Origin: Ashinkailepas kermadecensis
Lineage: Eukaryota > Arthropoda > Thecostraca > Neolepadidae
Assembly: GCA_034440615.1 (NCBI GenBank)
Contig: JAOTOM010003684.1
Coordinates: forward strand, 112,995 to 176,994
Direction: 5' to 3'
DNA: 64,000 bases
Shown: in pieces, positions 1 to 11,681 of the stretch
How positions within the stretch are numbered: position 1 is the stretch's first letter
How the letters are laid out: every line of letters begins with the position of its first letter
Translations under genes and position numbers: made by a program
The notes under the pieces: generated by a model
Told to the model about the DNA's origin: nothing
Seen by the model: the letters and a program-made list of their open reading frames with translations, nothing else
Database searches by the model: none

Positions 1-470
1 GCATAACACCCTGAACAATTACAAACTCCTCCAATCATACCCATTGTGCTACCATAGCCAATCTCATCAGTATCACATCCCGAAGGAAGGTACCGAATCC
101 ACTGCTAGGTACACCCTATATAAAGTTATAAAGCGTTTAGACTTAATAAGAGACCCAAGGGTCCATCCAGTTAAGTCTGTGAATGGAAGATACCATAAGC
201 CTGGTAAAAAGACCCACCCCAACCATCCCACATCCTGAAGAAGCCAGTCAACCAATATCCCACATACCTATCCATGCCTATCTAACCTAGCTATCCAGCC
301 CTATTCCCCTGATCCCTCTTAACACATGTGGTTTGAATGCCTTATCAATAATTTTCAAACTGCATCCATGCCTTAAAGTGGTCTGTGCCGTGCACACTTA
401 CTTAGCATAAATATCACCCCTTCCATCACAAATTATAACTAAAAAAACAAGATTTTCCTGTCTAAACAAT
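1..470 (-). mobile_element. LINE 3' tail fragment, inverted
   Basis: The minus strand reads as the 3' untranslated tail of the LINE family whose plus-strand copies end at 2345 and 23335. Shared landmarks are the run around the gtgcacggcacagac motif and the terminal cttaataagtctaaac motif. No coding sequence is present. It abuts the plus-strand LINE body that begins near 471, so a tail in one orientation faces a body in the other. The left limit is not seen; about the first 100 bases may be unrelated. Confidence 0.7.
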
Positions 471-2345
471 TTGTCAATTGAGGCGTGTTGGGCATCAAAA
501 AGACTGGCTGAACTCAAATTAGCTCGAGAATGTTCGGCAGGTAATGCTAAGAGATTCTTTAGCTTCTACAAATTTAAGGTTAAAAAGTGTAGTGTAGGAC
601 CACTGGAGGTAGATGTGGATATAGTGGTTGATGATTGTGATATTGTGGAATCCCTAGGCAAGCAATTCTCATCAATCTTTACTAAAGATAATTATGGTAC
701 AATATAAACAACTGAAGCTTATGCCATGACAGGTTATAGACTGGAGGATCTTACAATAACTACAGAGGCTGTAGAAAAGCAGTTGCAGTGTATACAACCT
801 AATAAAGCTTCTGGACCAGATTATATATATACTAGGATCTTAGTAGAGTGTGCTAAAGCTTTAGCAGTTCCCAAGGTATCATTTTCAGGCGGCCTATGGA
901 ATATTCTGAAGTACCTGAAGATTGGAGAAATACAAACGTAGTACCACTTTTCAAAAAGGGAAGTATGAAGTATATAGGAAACTACAGGCCAGTCAGTTTG
1001 ACCTCAATAGTTTGCAAGGTACTAGAAAATCTGGTTCAACAGAATGTTCAGATTCATCTTTATAGGCACAACCTTTTAAGGGATACTCAACATGGATTTC
1101 GATCTCGAAGGTCTTATTTAACTAACCTATTGGAGTTCATGGAGTATGTTACTAAAGAAGTAGACAATCAAAGCAGGATGGATGTTGTGTACCTGGACTT
1201 TAGCAAAGCTTTCGATAAAGTTCCACATGGGAGGCTAATTCATCAACTACAGCAACCTGGGATTGTTGGAAAAGTTATAGGTTGGATTGAAGCACGGTTC
1301 AGGGGAAGGAAACAAAGGGTAGTGTTAAATGGATGTAAATCCGATTGGATGGATGTTCTGAGTGGAGTACCACAGGGCTCTGTTCTAGGGCCACTTCTCT
1401 TTATCATCTTTGTGAATAACATTGAGGTAGGGCTGAGGAATAGTGTTCAAATTTGCTGATGACATCAAACTGGTAGGAGTGGCAAACAGTAAGTGATCAA
1501 TCTAATAATATTCAACTGGACTTGGGAGGACCTGAAAAAGTGGACTCATCAATGGCAGATGTCTTTCAATTATGATAGGTGTAAGGTTATGTATCCGGGG
1601 TCTGGAGGTGAGACTTACAGATATACATGGGAGGGAGGGAACTGGATGTTATTGAAGAGGAAAGGGACTTAGGTGTGTTGGTTTCAAAAGGCATTAAAGC
1701 AGGAAAACAATGTATATCAGCTAGGAACAGGTCAGTCAGAATGCTGGGACTCTGTACTCACTCAGGTATAGGATATTAAGCGGGACACGATTGAAATGTA
1801 CAAAATTGTTAAAGGACTAGATCAGGTCAATTTGAATGAAGCTCTCCAGTTTAGAGTCTCACATAGGGGTCATCAATTCAGGTTAGAAAAGTTGGGGTGT
1901 AGGACATTTAGGCGACAACAGGTCTTCAGTCAAAGGGTTGTTGATCAGTGGAATATGCTGGCTGCTGATTTTGTGGGGAATTCCTCATTGAATGCATTTA
2001 AAAGTAGGGTGGACAAATTTTTTTAACAGTAAAATCTTGTTTTTGAGTTCTGATTTGTGTTGGATGGGGTGAGATTTGTGCTAGGTGGGTGTGCACGGCA
2101 CAGACCCCTTTAGGCGGGCATGGATGCGGTTTGAAAGTTGTTGGTAGGGCATTCAATCCACATGTATTGAGGGGGAATAGGGCTGGATAGCTATGGTAAA
2201 TAGGCGTTTATAGGTGTTTGGGATGTTGGTGGATGGTTTCTTTAGGATGTGGTGATGGTTGGGGTGGGTCTTTTTACCGGGCTTATGGTATCTTATATTT
2301 GCAGACTTAACTGGATGGGCCCTTGTGGCTCTTATTAAGTCTAAA
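471..2345 (+). pseudogene. Degenerate CR1/Jockey-like LINE, RT region and 3' UTR
   Basis: A non-LTR retrotransposon ORF2 remnant spread over several frames. Segments at 471-707, 726-941 and 896-1459 carry the endonuclease-RT linker and then RT motifs: KASGPD (fingers), NYRPVSLTS, YLDFSKAFDKVPH (catalytic block A) and GVPQGSVLGPLLF. The catalytic FADD block follows at about 1450-1470 but in another frame, so a frameshift lies near 1455. Part of the RT thumb is deleted near 1770. The C-terminal piece at 1796-2026 (SQRVVDQWN) leads into a 3' UTR that ends near 2345. The endonuclease is absent, so the copy is 5' truncated. It is nonfunctional. Family level is inferred from motif order; CR1 versus L2 cannot be settled by eye. 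Confidence 0.85.
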
Positions 2346-2389
2346 CTCTTTATGACTTAATGACTCTTTATGTATTTCTATGCCTGCAC

Positions 2390-2600
2390 TGGAGGTGTAT
2401 GCCTCATTCCCAGAAGTTTAGATCTTCTCCATCAGTGAGCCTGTCATTTGTGATGGGGTGTTGCAGAGGTTCCTTGTTTATTATATATGGGATGCTATGG
2501 CCAAGTTCCTCCAATTCTTGGTTGTTCAACAGGCTTGTCAACTCAACAGAAACGGAGGATTTCTGGATCCCTAAAGTATTTCACTGAAAGCCCTGTTTCC
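2390..2600 (+). repeat. Dispersed repeat, partner of 7255-7440
   Basis: This stretch, from a cagaagtttagatcttctcc-like start through the ccctaaagtatttcactg end, aligns with 7264-7440 with substitutions and small indels. The partner continues without a break into sequence that here is found only beyond the LINE at 6040, so this copy was apparently split by the LINE. No coding potential is credible. Confidence 0.7.
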
Positions 2601-2810
2601 TGAAATATGCTGTTTATATTTCCATAGTGCTGCATTCGATACATATCTGTGCATTATGTTGAACGAATACATCCAAGCGATATGTCTGACCCCTGTGCTT
2701 ATCATAGAGACCATTTGAATCTGAAATATTGTACGAAAACAAGGACAAAAATATCTTTATCGAATGAGCAATATTATAAAAGAATGACCGACGTAGTCGC
2801 TCGTCCGACC
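2601..2810. other. Anonymous spacer
   Basis: Sequence between the split repeat and the homopolymer block. I see no gene, known repeat or regulatory site in it. Confidence 0.4.
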
Positions 2811-2853
2811 AAATCCCCAAAAAAAAAAAAATTAAGAAAGGAAAGCCCCCCAC

Positions 2854-2893
<40 letters not shown>

Positions 2894-3035
2894 ATTTTTC
2901 CCCCCCCCCCCCCCGTCGCACCTTTTAAAATAAAATGGCCACAAGGGCCCTTCTTGGTTGCCCTTTTAGAAAAAAAACCAATCCCCCAAAAAATTTAAAA
3001 AAACCCCCCCCAATCAAAAAAAAAAAAAAACTTTA
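2811..3035. repeat. Homopolymer-only tract (A, C, T and G runs)
   Basis: Almost every base belongs to a run of three or more identical bases: long A runs near 2820 and 2855-2891, a C run near 2900-2914, then further T, A and C runs. The composition looks like a collapsed or poorly polished consensus, or an old poly(A) tail joined to other homopolymers. It lies at the 3' end of the minus-strand LINE, where a tail would be expected. Confidence 0.75.
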
Positions 3036-6000
3036 TTATTTTATTTTAATAAATAATTGCAGCTGGTTCCAGTGTTCGACTACCCTGTTGGTGAAGAAAG
3101 ACTGTCTTAACCTTGTCCTGCTATGATTAACTTTAATTTTGAATTGATGACCTCTAATTGCATCATTTCTGTTGAATTCAAACATTTCCCTGAGATATCT
3201 CTGTTCCTGACCATGAACAAATTTAAAAACCTCCATGAGATCTCCTCTCAGCTTTCTATATCTAAGTGAAAACATATTCAATTTCTTCAATCTTTCCTCA
3301 TATGCCAGGTTGCCTATACCATTAACCATTTTTGTTGCCCTCTTTTGTACTCTCTCTGAAAGCCACCAATCTTTCTCATAACTAGGGGACCAAGCTTGGA
3401 CACAGTATTCTAAATGTGGCCTGACATATGCACAGTAAAGCTTCCTGATGACTTCCTCACTTTTGTATGACACATTCCTCTGTATTTCCCCAAGCATTCT
3501 TAGTGCCTTTTTCCTGGCTTCTTTGGTCTGTTCTGATGCCCCCAATTTTGTGTTCAAAAGAACACCTAAGTCCTTCTCCTTCTGAGTCACAGATAATACT
3601 TGGCCACCCATCAAGTATGGCGCCTTCATATTCTGCCTACCTACATGCATGACTTTGCACTTATCAAAATTAAACTTCATTTGCCATTTTTCGGACCACT
3701 TCACAAGCTCGTCTAAGTCGTTCTGCAGCAAAACCTGCTCATTGTGCCCTGTTATTGCCCTACGGATCTTCAAATCATCCGCAAATTTCAAAACCTTACT
3801 GCTTAGGCCACATTCAATGCTATTCACAAATATACTGAACAATAGTGGCCCCATTACCGACCCCTGAGGGACTCCACTAAGAACATTTTGCCATGATGAC
3901 TTTGTACCATTTAGCATTACTCTCTGCTGTCTATCTGAAAGCCACAACTCTATCCATTTTAGGATGCTACCTGCAATGCCATGGACCTGAAGCTGCATCA
4001 TTAACCGTTTATGGGGTACCTTGTCAAAGGCCTTACTAAAGTCAAGATATGCTACATCAACCTGATTTCCCTGATCAAATTGTTCTGTGGCAAAATTCAA
4101 AAAGTCCTAGAGATTTGTGAGACACGATCTTCCTTTTCTAAACCCATGTTGAGTATCTTGAATCAATCTGTTTCCTTCCAGAAAACTAACCATTCTATCC
4201 TTGATAATTGATTGGAGTACCTTGCAGACTAGGGATGTGAGGCTTACTGGCCTATAATTTTCAACTTTCCCTCTTTCTCCCATCTTGAAAATAGGAACTA
4301 CATTTTCCCTTTTCCAATCTGTTGAAATTTCATTTTGTGAAACTGATCTACAAAATATTATACTAAGTGGAATTGCCAGTTTCTTTTCAGCTTCCCGCAA
4401 TACCCTAGCATAAATTCCATCAGGTCCTGCTGCCTTGTTTGGCTTTATTTTCTGATATAATTGAAAACAACATCACTATCAATGAAATCAATATCGTGTA
4501 TGTGATCACCTGTCACTGAACTGTGGTTCACGGTTGGCAGATTTGTCACATCCTCCACTGTAAACACTGATTTAAACTGCTTGCTCAGCTCCTCAACCAT
4601 CTCACCATCCTCACTTAATATAGTGCCATTTACTTCCAGTGGACCAATTGTGCTTGAAACTTTACTTAGCTTGTAGAAACTAAAGAACTTTTTACTGTCC
4701 CCATTACAGTTCCTAGCCAAATCCAATTCTTTTGCCCGCCTTGCTGCTCTGGTTTTCTGCTTCACAGCATTTCTAGCTTTTTGATATGACCTTAGATTTA
4801 CGATATTTGAAGCTTCCTTAAATACTCTAAATGCATCTTTCTTAGCCTTAATTGATCTCGTCAAATCTGGTGTAAGCCATGCTGGCTTTCCTACCCTTCT
4901 TTTGCGCCTTTGCTTTTGGGGACATGTCTAATCTGAATTTCCCTCAAGTAATATTTGAATTTTTCCCATATTTCACAGGCATTTAAATACAAAAATTATT
5001 CTTCCCATTTATGGGCGCAATATGACCATAGTTGTCGACACGCCCTAAAGCCCAAATAACTAACTAACTATTCTTCCCATTTGATGGCACTTAAGGCCTC
5101 TCTCGTGCGGTCAAAGTCTGCCCTGTTAAAATTTGGAATCTTTGCCAAATTATCCTTGATTGTCCCCGCTATTTGTACCTTAAATCGCACTATGTTATGG
5201 TCACTTCTTCCCAGAGTTTCTCCTACAGTCAAGTCTTGAACTAAATCACTTAAATCTGAGAAGACAAGGTCCAAGAATGAGCCCTGTCTGGTTGGTTCCG
5301 TTACAAACTGGTGTAAGAACAAGTCCTCTTCAAGGCATTTCCTAAACAGTTTACATGACGGGGAGCCAACACCAACATTTTCATATCCTTTTAGATTAAA
5401 GTCACCAAGAATAAGGCATTTCCTCTGAAAGTTTCTACTGATTTCCTCGCAAATCACCTTATCGAGCTCCAGTTGCTGAGAATGTGGCAAGGTTCCTGAT
5501 GAATACAAAGCTCCTATCCTCAGTTTATTGCTGTTGCCTTTTCCCACAGCAACATGAAGCCAAATGGACTCCACAGACACATTTTCTACCCCATCTGCTA
5601 TTTTTTTAGAACTGTATAAGCTATTCACATAGAGCATTACAGCACCCCTTTCACTGCTGGACCCCTATTGCATGAAAACATATTGTATCCCTGGATCTCA
5701 TAGTCCTGTAAGTTATCCCCAAAATATCCCTCACTGACCCATGCCTCAGTGATGCAAACAAAATCTGGTTTCTCCTGAGCAACATAACACTTGAACTCAT
5801 CAAATTTGGATCGAATGCTCTGAGCATTAAGCATCATACACTTAACAAAAGTTCCATAACCCTCTTTGGCTTTTTCATGTTGAGTAGCTCTATCATCTCT
5901 GGATGAGCTACCACTCTGCCCCCTTGATCTACTGTTACCCCTATTTGCTGACTGTGAGGTTCTATTGCCTATGCTGTCACTATTGGCATATCCCTGAGAT

Positions 6001-6040
6001 GGCAATGCCAATTCTTCCCTCCCCACCCCCATTTGTTCCA
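3036..6040 (-). pseudogene. Broken LINE with APE-type endonuclease and RT
   Basis: An almost complete ORF2 of a CR1/Jockey-type non-LTR element on the minus strand, split into five open pieces. 6047-5637 holds the start of the endonuclease (LNAQSIRSKFDEF, ITEAWV). 5637-5068 holds its GDFN and SDHN motifs, the catalytic hallmarks of APE-like nucleases. 4864-4445 is the linker. 4400-4107 carries the first RT blocks (NYRPVSLTS, DTQHGFRKGRSC). 4100-3036 carries YLDFSKAFDKVPH, GVPQGSVMGPLLF, the intact FADD catalytic motif and the thumb (VRPHLEYCVQAW, FFTNRVVEHWNQL). Frameshifts and stops separate the pieces and a tiny retroelement sits at 5011-5068. The C-terminus stops about 25 residues before that of the related fragment at 14455, where the homopolymer tract begins. 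Once mobile, now dead. Confidence 0.9.
4997..5082 (+). mobile_element. Ultra-short retroelement (58 bp) with 14-bp TSD
   Basis: The insert 5011-5068 is bounded by perfect direct repeats tattcttcccattt at 4997-5010 and 5069-5082. It starts with atgggcgcaa, contains gttgtcgacacgccctaaag, and ends in a short (AACT)n tail. GGGCG and CGCCC near its ends can pair as a hairpin. Related inserts lie at 15807-15856 and 55148-55207. The TSD and simple tail indicate LINE-driven insertion. It has no RNA polymerase III boxes. It interrupts the endonuclease region of the LINE and is therefore younger than it. Confidence 0.85.
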
Positions 6041-6660
6041 AGGTCAAAGTTCACATCGGTCCGTGGTAACCACAGGCGGTACACGCAGCGCCGTGGCCAC
6101 ACATATCATGGCCTCAAGGTCACCTGAACACCACTGTTTCCCACCAGGCCGCTGAGCGACTTGAGACTCATGAGAATGTTCCCATTGGTATTCATCGGGA
6201 CAGCATCGATCTTTTTCCGAGGTAACATTCTTAACATGGCTGTCTTTATCGTAGCGTATTTTGCAATGTGTGTAGAATGTTTGGTGCATTCGCTTAAGTT
6301 ATTTAGACCAATGGTTGACGTAGCGTGTTGCTCACTTATTTGCTTCTTGCATGCCCATCATAGGGAAATGGTAGCGATAGTTGTTGATGTTGTTGTATGG
6401 TTGTTTCAAGTTCCGCACGCAAAGCTGATTGGCTTACATCTGGTTTGCCGCCCCAATTTGTATTCATTGCAATTATACAAAAGGCATCTTAACTTCTTCA
6501 CAACATTACGCCTTGACGCATCGTGTCCATGACGAATTCGCTGTGGTATCTGACGATTTGCGTGATGCTCTGAATGACACAATTTTCACGTACAATATAC
6601 ATCCAGGTGCGTCGTGTGTGTTCCAGGACCATATGACTTCGACAGAGGGAGGTATATATA
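6041..6660 (+). repeat. Segment duplicated at 7510-7890
   Basis: From the ggtcaaagttcacatc start to the gcgtcg...ttcgacagaggg end, this aligns in order with 7515-7870: the taaccacaggcggt/aaaccactgacggt part, the gtagcgatagttgttgatg part and the acgaattcgctgtgg part. It has an extra internal piece near 6120-6360 that the other copy lacks. Both copies end in a microsatellite. No convincing ORF. Confidence 0.75.
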
Positions 6661-6666
6661 GATGCA

Positions 6667-6717
<51 letters not shown>

Positions 6718-6722
6718 ATATA

Positions 6723-6778
<56 letters not shown>
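6661..6778. repeat. (TA)n microsatellite
   Basis: About 110 bp of alternating TA, broken by a few tatctatatc interruptions near 6715-6730. Open frames here read only YI/IY dipeptides and are artefacts. Confidence 0.95.
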
Positions 6779-6779
<1 letters not shown>

Positions 6780-6783
6780 TGAA

Positions 6784-6892
6784 CACCGAGCAGTGGGGCC
6801 CGCGACCAATCGGCGTGAGAGATTGGCGACGCTACATGACTCAACGGTCGACGTGTCGTAAAACCAATAAACAACCACCACCGAGAATGGGG
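6784..6892 (+). mobile_element. SINE body fragment (80 bp) with near-TSD
   Basis: The insert 6799-6878 matches, on this strand, the body and tail of the minus-strand SINE at 31791-31951: cccgcgaccaat, gtgagagattg, acatgactcaacggtcgacg, then gtcgtaaaaccaataaacaa. The tRNA-like head is missing. Flanks caccgagcagtgggg (6784-6798) and caccgagaatgggg (6879-6892) look like a diverged target-site duplication. Confidence 0.75.
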
Positions 6893-6979
6893 CTTTACTG
6901 ACGTTCGTTCTCGCCACGACGTCGTAGCTGAAACGTGGAAACGTTGCTATATATATGTATATGCTCCATTGCTCGGGTT

Positions 6980-6980
<1 letters not shown>

Positions 6981-7035
<55 letters not shown>
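6981..7035. repeat. (TA)n microsatellite
   Basis: About 55 bp of pure TA alternation, close to the longer TA tract at 6661. Confidence 0.95.
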
Positions 7036-7037
<2 letters not shown>

Positions 7038-7254
7038 GGATATCTGCATAGCCATTAATAAATGAAAATATAACTGAATGCTTCTCGATATGTAAGGGGC
7101 GATTGACTGCCTTTTCCTGTTGTGGAATGATGAAAATATTGACGCACGTGAGTCGTCACGCCGTATATCGTTCGGTTGACGAGGAGATTTGTGGGCATGA
7201 CGTGGCCTGAATTATCCCCATTGTATTCGTATGCCCGGATTGGAGATGTATTTC

Positions 7255-7881
7255 TGCTTCATCCCCAGAAATTTAGGTTGTCTCCATCAGTGAACCTGTC
7301 ATTTTTCTTGGATGTTGCAGAGGATCCTTATTTAGTATATATGGAACGCTATGACCAAGCTCCTCCAATTCTTGTTTATTGAACAGTCTTGTCAATTCAA
7401 GAAAAACAGGATTTTTGCATCCCTAAAGCATTTCAGTGCTTTACAGTTCCTAATATTGTCCAGCATCTGGTATTATCGAGCCTTCCTGCGCATGACCTGT
7501 GCGCCGCCCGTGGGGTTCCAGGGTCAAAGTTCATATCCGTCGGTGGAAACCACTGACGGTGCACGCAACGCCGTTGCCACAGTTGTAGCGATAGTTGTTG
7601 ATGTTGTATGGTTGTTTCAAGTTTCGCACGCAACGCTGATTGGCTTAGATCTGGTTTGCCGCCAAAATTTGTATTTATTGCACATATAGAAATGCATCTT
7701 AGCTTCTTCACAACATTACGCCTTGACACATCGTGTTTATGACGAATTCGCTGTGGTACTCACTGTGGCAGGTTGCATGATGCTCTGAATAACATAATTG
7801 TCACGTACAGTATACATCCAGGTGCGTCGGGTGTGCTTCTGGACGATATACTTCGACGGAGAGAGAAAGGGTTATATATAT

Positions 7882-7890
<9 letters not shown>
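7255..7890 (+). repeat. Unbroken copy of the split tandem segment
   Basis: The left part, 7264-7440, matches 2390-2590 and the right part, 7515-7870, matches 6041-6660. Here the two parts lie only about 75 bp apart. This copy therefore shows the arrangement before the minus-strand LINE and the homopolymer tract separated the parts of the first copy. No recognisable gene. Confidence 0.7.
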
Positions 7891-7935
<45 letters not shown>

Positions 7936-8110
7936 GGACGGACGGACGGACGGACGGACGGACGGACGGACGGACGGACGGACGGACGGACGGACGGACG
8001 GACGGACGGACGGACGGACGGACGGATAGATAGACAGATAGATTATATCTATTCTAGCTATCTATCTACTCATCTATCGATCTATCTATCTCACTTATTA
8101 ACCCTTCTAT
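7886..8110. repeat. (GACA)n to (GACG)n microsatellite, then (ATCT)n
   Basis: A tract of GACA repeats to about 7932 switches abruptly to GACG repeats that run to about 8025, then to degenerate GATA/ATCT repeats to about 8110. The tetranucleotide keeps all frames open, which produces meaningless TDRQ/TDGR peptides. Confidence 0.95.
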
Positions 8111-8965
8111 CTATTAACCCTTCGGTCAGATCCTCACACCCCGTCTCGGCGGTGGGGAGGGTGTTGTTGTTAAAAGGCCCGCCTCTAACTTCCAAACTAT
8201 GCGGTGCATGGATGCGAACCGAATATCATTAGAAAGCTCTCGACGAGTAGGGCCGGAAAATTGCCTCTTTTTAAATTTTAAAATAGTGTTCAGACCCAAA
8301 ATGGGAGTTTTGGTGCAAATGCAGATGCAATTGCCATCATTCGTAGGAAGCCTGGCTCAGTCCGAATGACACGAGCATGTTTTTACCTTTTTGCTTTTTG
8401 CAGATAGGCCACCATTAGGTGTTAGGAGGAGATATAGCTCCGTGAGCACCTCAGCTAGTTAACGAGCTAGTAACATCAAGGAACTCCTGGGGATCACTTA
8501 GTGAAATGGGTTATGAAGGGAAAAGGGAGAAAAATAGATGAATGTAATGCAATACATATGTCTAAATATATGCACACACACACAAACACTCACAAGCACG
8601 CCTACACACACGAACACACCAATATAAACCCACACCTACACCTATACACACATGCATATACATGCACACAAATACACACCAACCTATGTCCATGTAAGCC
8701 TGAGTATAATAGAAAAACAAAACACCCGAAAACAATGAAAACAACAACAAAATGGGCAGTTAGCTGCGAGTGATGTGACTGTGCAGTGTGGAGAAACAGC
8801 CCAGTCCGAAGCTGTGGAGTGTGGAGAGGCAGCCCAGTTGGAAGCTGGCTAAATCACTCCCACTGTCCCGTTCAGACTGCACCTAAGACAGTCCGGGAAA
8901 ACTGTTCCCTCGTACAGTCACGGAAACCGACGGACGCTGCCAGGTAGTCACGGACACGGACGTAG
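8093..8965 (+). repeat. Left arm of long inverted repeat
   Basis: This arm is the reverse complement of about 11690-12810. Matching landmarks in order are ggtcagatcctcacaccccg, gatgcgaaccgaatatcatt, cagacccaaaatgggagttt, the CA-rich tract at 8570-8690, gagaaacagcccagtccgaa and acagtcacggaaaccgacgg. The similarity is high enough to suggest recent origin or gene conversion. The arm has fewer internal tandem copies than its partner. No coding sequence. Confidence 0.9.
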
Positions 8966-8966
8966 A

Positions 8967-8969
<3 letters not shown>

Positions 8970-9009
<40 letters not shown>

Positions 9010-9115
9010 AGATAGATAGATATATAGATATGTAGGTACGTAGGTAGAAGATAGATATATTGATATAATAGATATAATAGATATAATAGATAAAATAGAT
9101 ATAATAGATATGTGT
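8970..9115. repeat. (TA)n and (GATATAATA)n microsatellites
   Basis: A TA tract of about 35 bp is followed by GATA-like repeats and about five copies of gatataata. It lies just inside the left arm of the long inverted repeat. Confidence 0.9.
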
Positions 9116-9454
9116 GTGTATTTTTCAACTACGCGTGCTTCATTTAGATCTGTACATTGCAATATACTTGTGTGTATTTTTGGAAGCAAGAACTTTTTCA
9201 TTGGCGCTTCTGCATTCCCTGCACGTTTGTCGGCGCCTGTGTGCCCTGACCAGTGTATGTGCTCGCATCATGGCGGTGGACTGTGGTGGTGGCACAGGGG
9301 AGGCGGACTGGGACGGGCGCCGACGCCAGCCCGCCTGTTTACGCCAGCACCCCTCTGTCCAGCGGCACTAACGGCCACTGGGGAATGTCGGCCGCCGGCT
9401 AACATGAGCCGCACGCTCCGGCCGCCGTGGCCGTGGGCTCTGATGCCGGCCCAG

Positions 9455-10740
9455 TCCTGTCCGGCGGCACACCTCCCCTCCCTGCACACAGCACTGATGG
9501 TGGCGGCACACCTCCCCTCCCTGCACACAGCACTGATGGTGATGGGTACTGAGATGGCGGCACACCTCCCTTCCCTGCACACAGCACTGATGGTGGTGGG
9601 TACTGAGATGGCGGCACACCTCCCCTCCCTGCACACAGCACTGATGGTGGCGGCACACCTCCCCTCCCTGCACACAGCACTGATGGTGGCGGCACACCTC
9701 CCCTCCCTGTACACAGCACTGATGGTGGTGGGTACTGAGATGGCGGCACACCTCCCCTCCCTGCACGCAACACTCATGGTGGCGGCACACCTCCCCTCCC
9801 TGCACACAGCACTGATGGTGGCGGCACACCTCCCCTCCCTGTACACAGCACTGATGGTGGCGGCACACCTCCCCTCCCTGTACACAGCACTGATGGTGGC
9901 GGCACACCTCCCCTCCCTGCACACAGCACTGATGGTGGCGGCACACCTCCCCTCCCTGTACACAGCACTGATGGTGGCGGCACACCTCCCCTCCCTGCAC
10001 ACAGCACTGATGGTGGCGGCACACCTCCCTTCCTGTACACAGCACTGATGGTGGCGGCACACCTCCCTCCTGCACACAGCACTCATGGTGGCGGCACACC
10101 TCCCTCCCTGCACACAGCACTGATGGTGGTGCGTACTGAGATGGCGGCACACCTCCCCTCCCTGCACACAGCACTGATGGTGGTGGGTACTGAGATGGCG
10201 GCACACCTCCCCTTCCTGTACACAGCACTGATGGTGGCGGCACACCTCCCCTCCCTGCACACAGCACTCATGGTGGCGGCACACCTCCCTCCCTGCACAC
10301 AGCACTGATGGTGGTGCGTACTGAGATGGCGGCACACCTCCCCTCCCTGCACACAACACTCATGGTGGCGGCACACCTCCCCTCCCTGCACACAGCACTC
10401 ATGGTGGCGGCACACCTCCCCTCCCTGCACACAGCACTGATGGTGGTGGGTACTGAGATGGCGGCACACCTCCCCTCCCTGCACACAACACTCATGGTGG
10501 CGCCACACCTCCCCTCCCTGCACACAGCACTCATGGTGGCGGCACACCTCCCCTCCCTGCACACAGCACTGATGGTGGTGGGTACTGAGATGGCGGCACA
10601 CCTCCCCTCCCTGCACACAACACTCATGGTGGCGGCACACCTCCCCTCCCTGCACACAGCACTGATGGTGGTGGGTACTGAGATGGCGGCACACCTCCCC
10701 TCCCTGCACACAACACTCATGGTGGCGGCATACCTCACTT
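9455..10740. repeat. 39/54-bp minisatellite
   Basis: About thirty units of a 39-bp repeat (cacctcccctccctgcacac, then agcactgatggtggcgg) with a longer 54-bp form that adds gtgggtactgagatg. Both lengths are multiples of three, which keeps ORFs of up to about 360 codons open on both strands; I regard these as artefacts because they begin and end with the array. A decayed continuation runs to about 11080. The array occupies the core of the fold-back structure. Confidence 0.95.
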
Positions 10741-11090
10741 CCATCAAATGTTGGTGGGTACTGGGGTGGTGAGATTTCTCCTGACGATGCCGAATACTGA
10801 GGAAGCGGGACACCTCCCCTCCCTGTACACAACACTCATGGTAGTGGGTACTGAGATGGTGAGACACACCCTTCCCTGTACACAACACTCATGGTAGTGG
10901 GTACTGAGATGGTGAGACACACCCCTCCCTGTACACAACACTCATGGTAGTGGGTACTGAGATGGTGAGACACACCCCTCCCTGTACACAACATTCATGG
11001 TAGTGGGTACTGAGGCGGTGGGATTCCTCCTCCTGACGATGCAGAATGCTGAGGTGGCGGGACACCTCACCCATCTCAAATGGTGGTGGA
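10741..11090. repeat. Decayed edge of the minisatellite
   Basis: Longer, diverged units (about 57 bp) built around cctccctgtacacaacactc and atggtagtgggtactgagat, four or five copies. They are probably the older flank of the array at 9455-10740. Confidence 0.8.
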
Positions 11091-11680
11091 TACTCAGATT
11101 ATGAATTATGAACATACTTGCTGACTTCTGATCGTACTTGCTGACTCCTTCCGTACCGCTGGTATGAACTATTGTTATATGCTTCATCATCTTCGCCTGT
11201 GGCAGTCCTTATTTACTAATGACCTTTGTTTTAAAACGCGACAATAGGCTGTAATAGCCATGAGTCTATTGTGTATGGCCGGGATATACGTCTTTGTATT
11301 TGTCTTTATCTTTGAAGATACCTTCCCTGACGGTGGCGGGACGCTTCTCCTCCTTGACATGGCGATGGGTGCCGAGATGGCGAATCACTCCCTCCCCCCC
11401 TTACGGTTGTGGGCAGGATAGCTGCCCATCTTTCCCAAGACATAAAGCATGAAGTTGTGCGGCGCACTGTTATCCCCGCATCAGCTCATCGTCGCTGCAG
11501 AAGGGATGCTCACTATACTGGCGGACATGCCTCGCTTAGCTGGCAGGTGCCGTGACCTCCCCTCCCCACCCAGCCAGGGACGGAAATGCCACCGCACACG
11601 CGGACCGGACGAGCCGACCGCTGGGACTGCGACCATCCACGATCCGGGTAACCCCGAGCATCGACATCTCAGGCCGGCAG
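11091..11680. other. Anonymous spacer in fold-back core
   Basis: No gene, RNA or repeat is recognised. A single further trace of the minisatellite motif (cggtggcgggacgcttctcc) is near 11330. Confidence 0.4.
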
Positions 11681-11681
11681 C

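Noticed and set aside
6498..7055. Proteins with YIYIYI runs
   Set aside because: Translations of (TA)n microsatellites.
9268..10888. Cysteine/histidine-rich proteins in the 39/54-bp array
   Set aside because: Units divisible by three keep frames open on both strands; ends coincide with the array.
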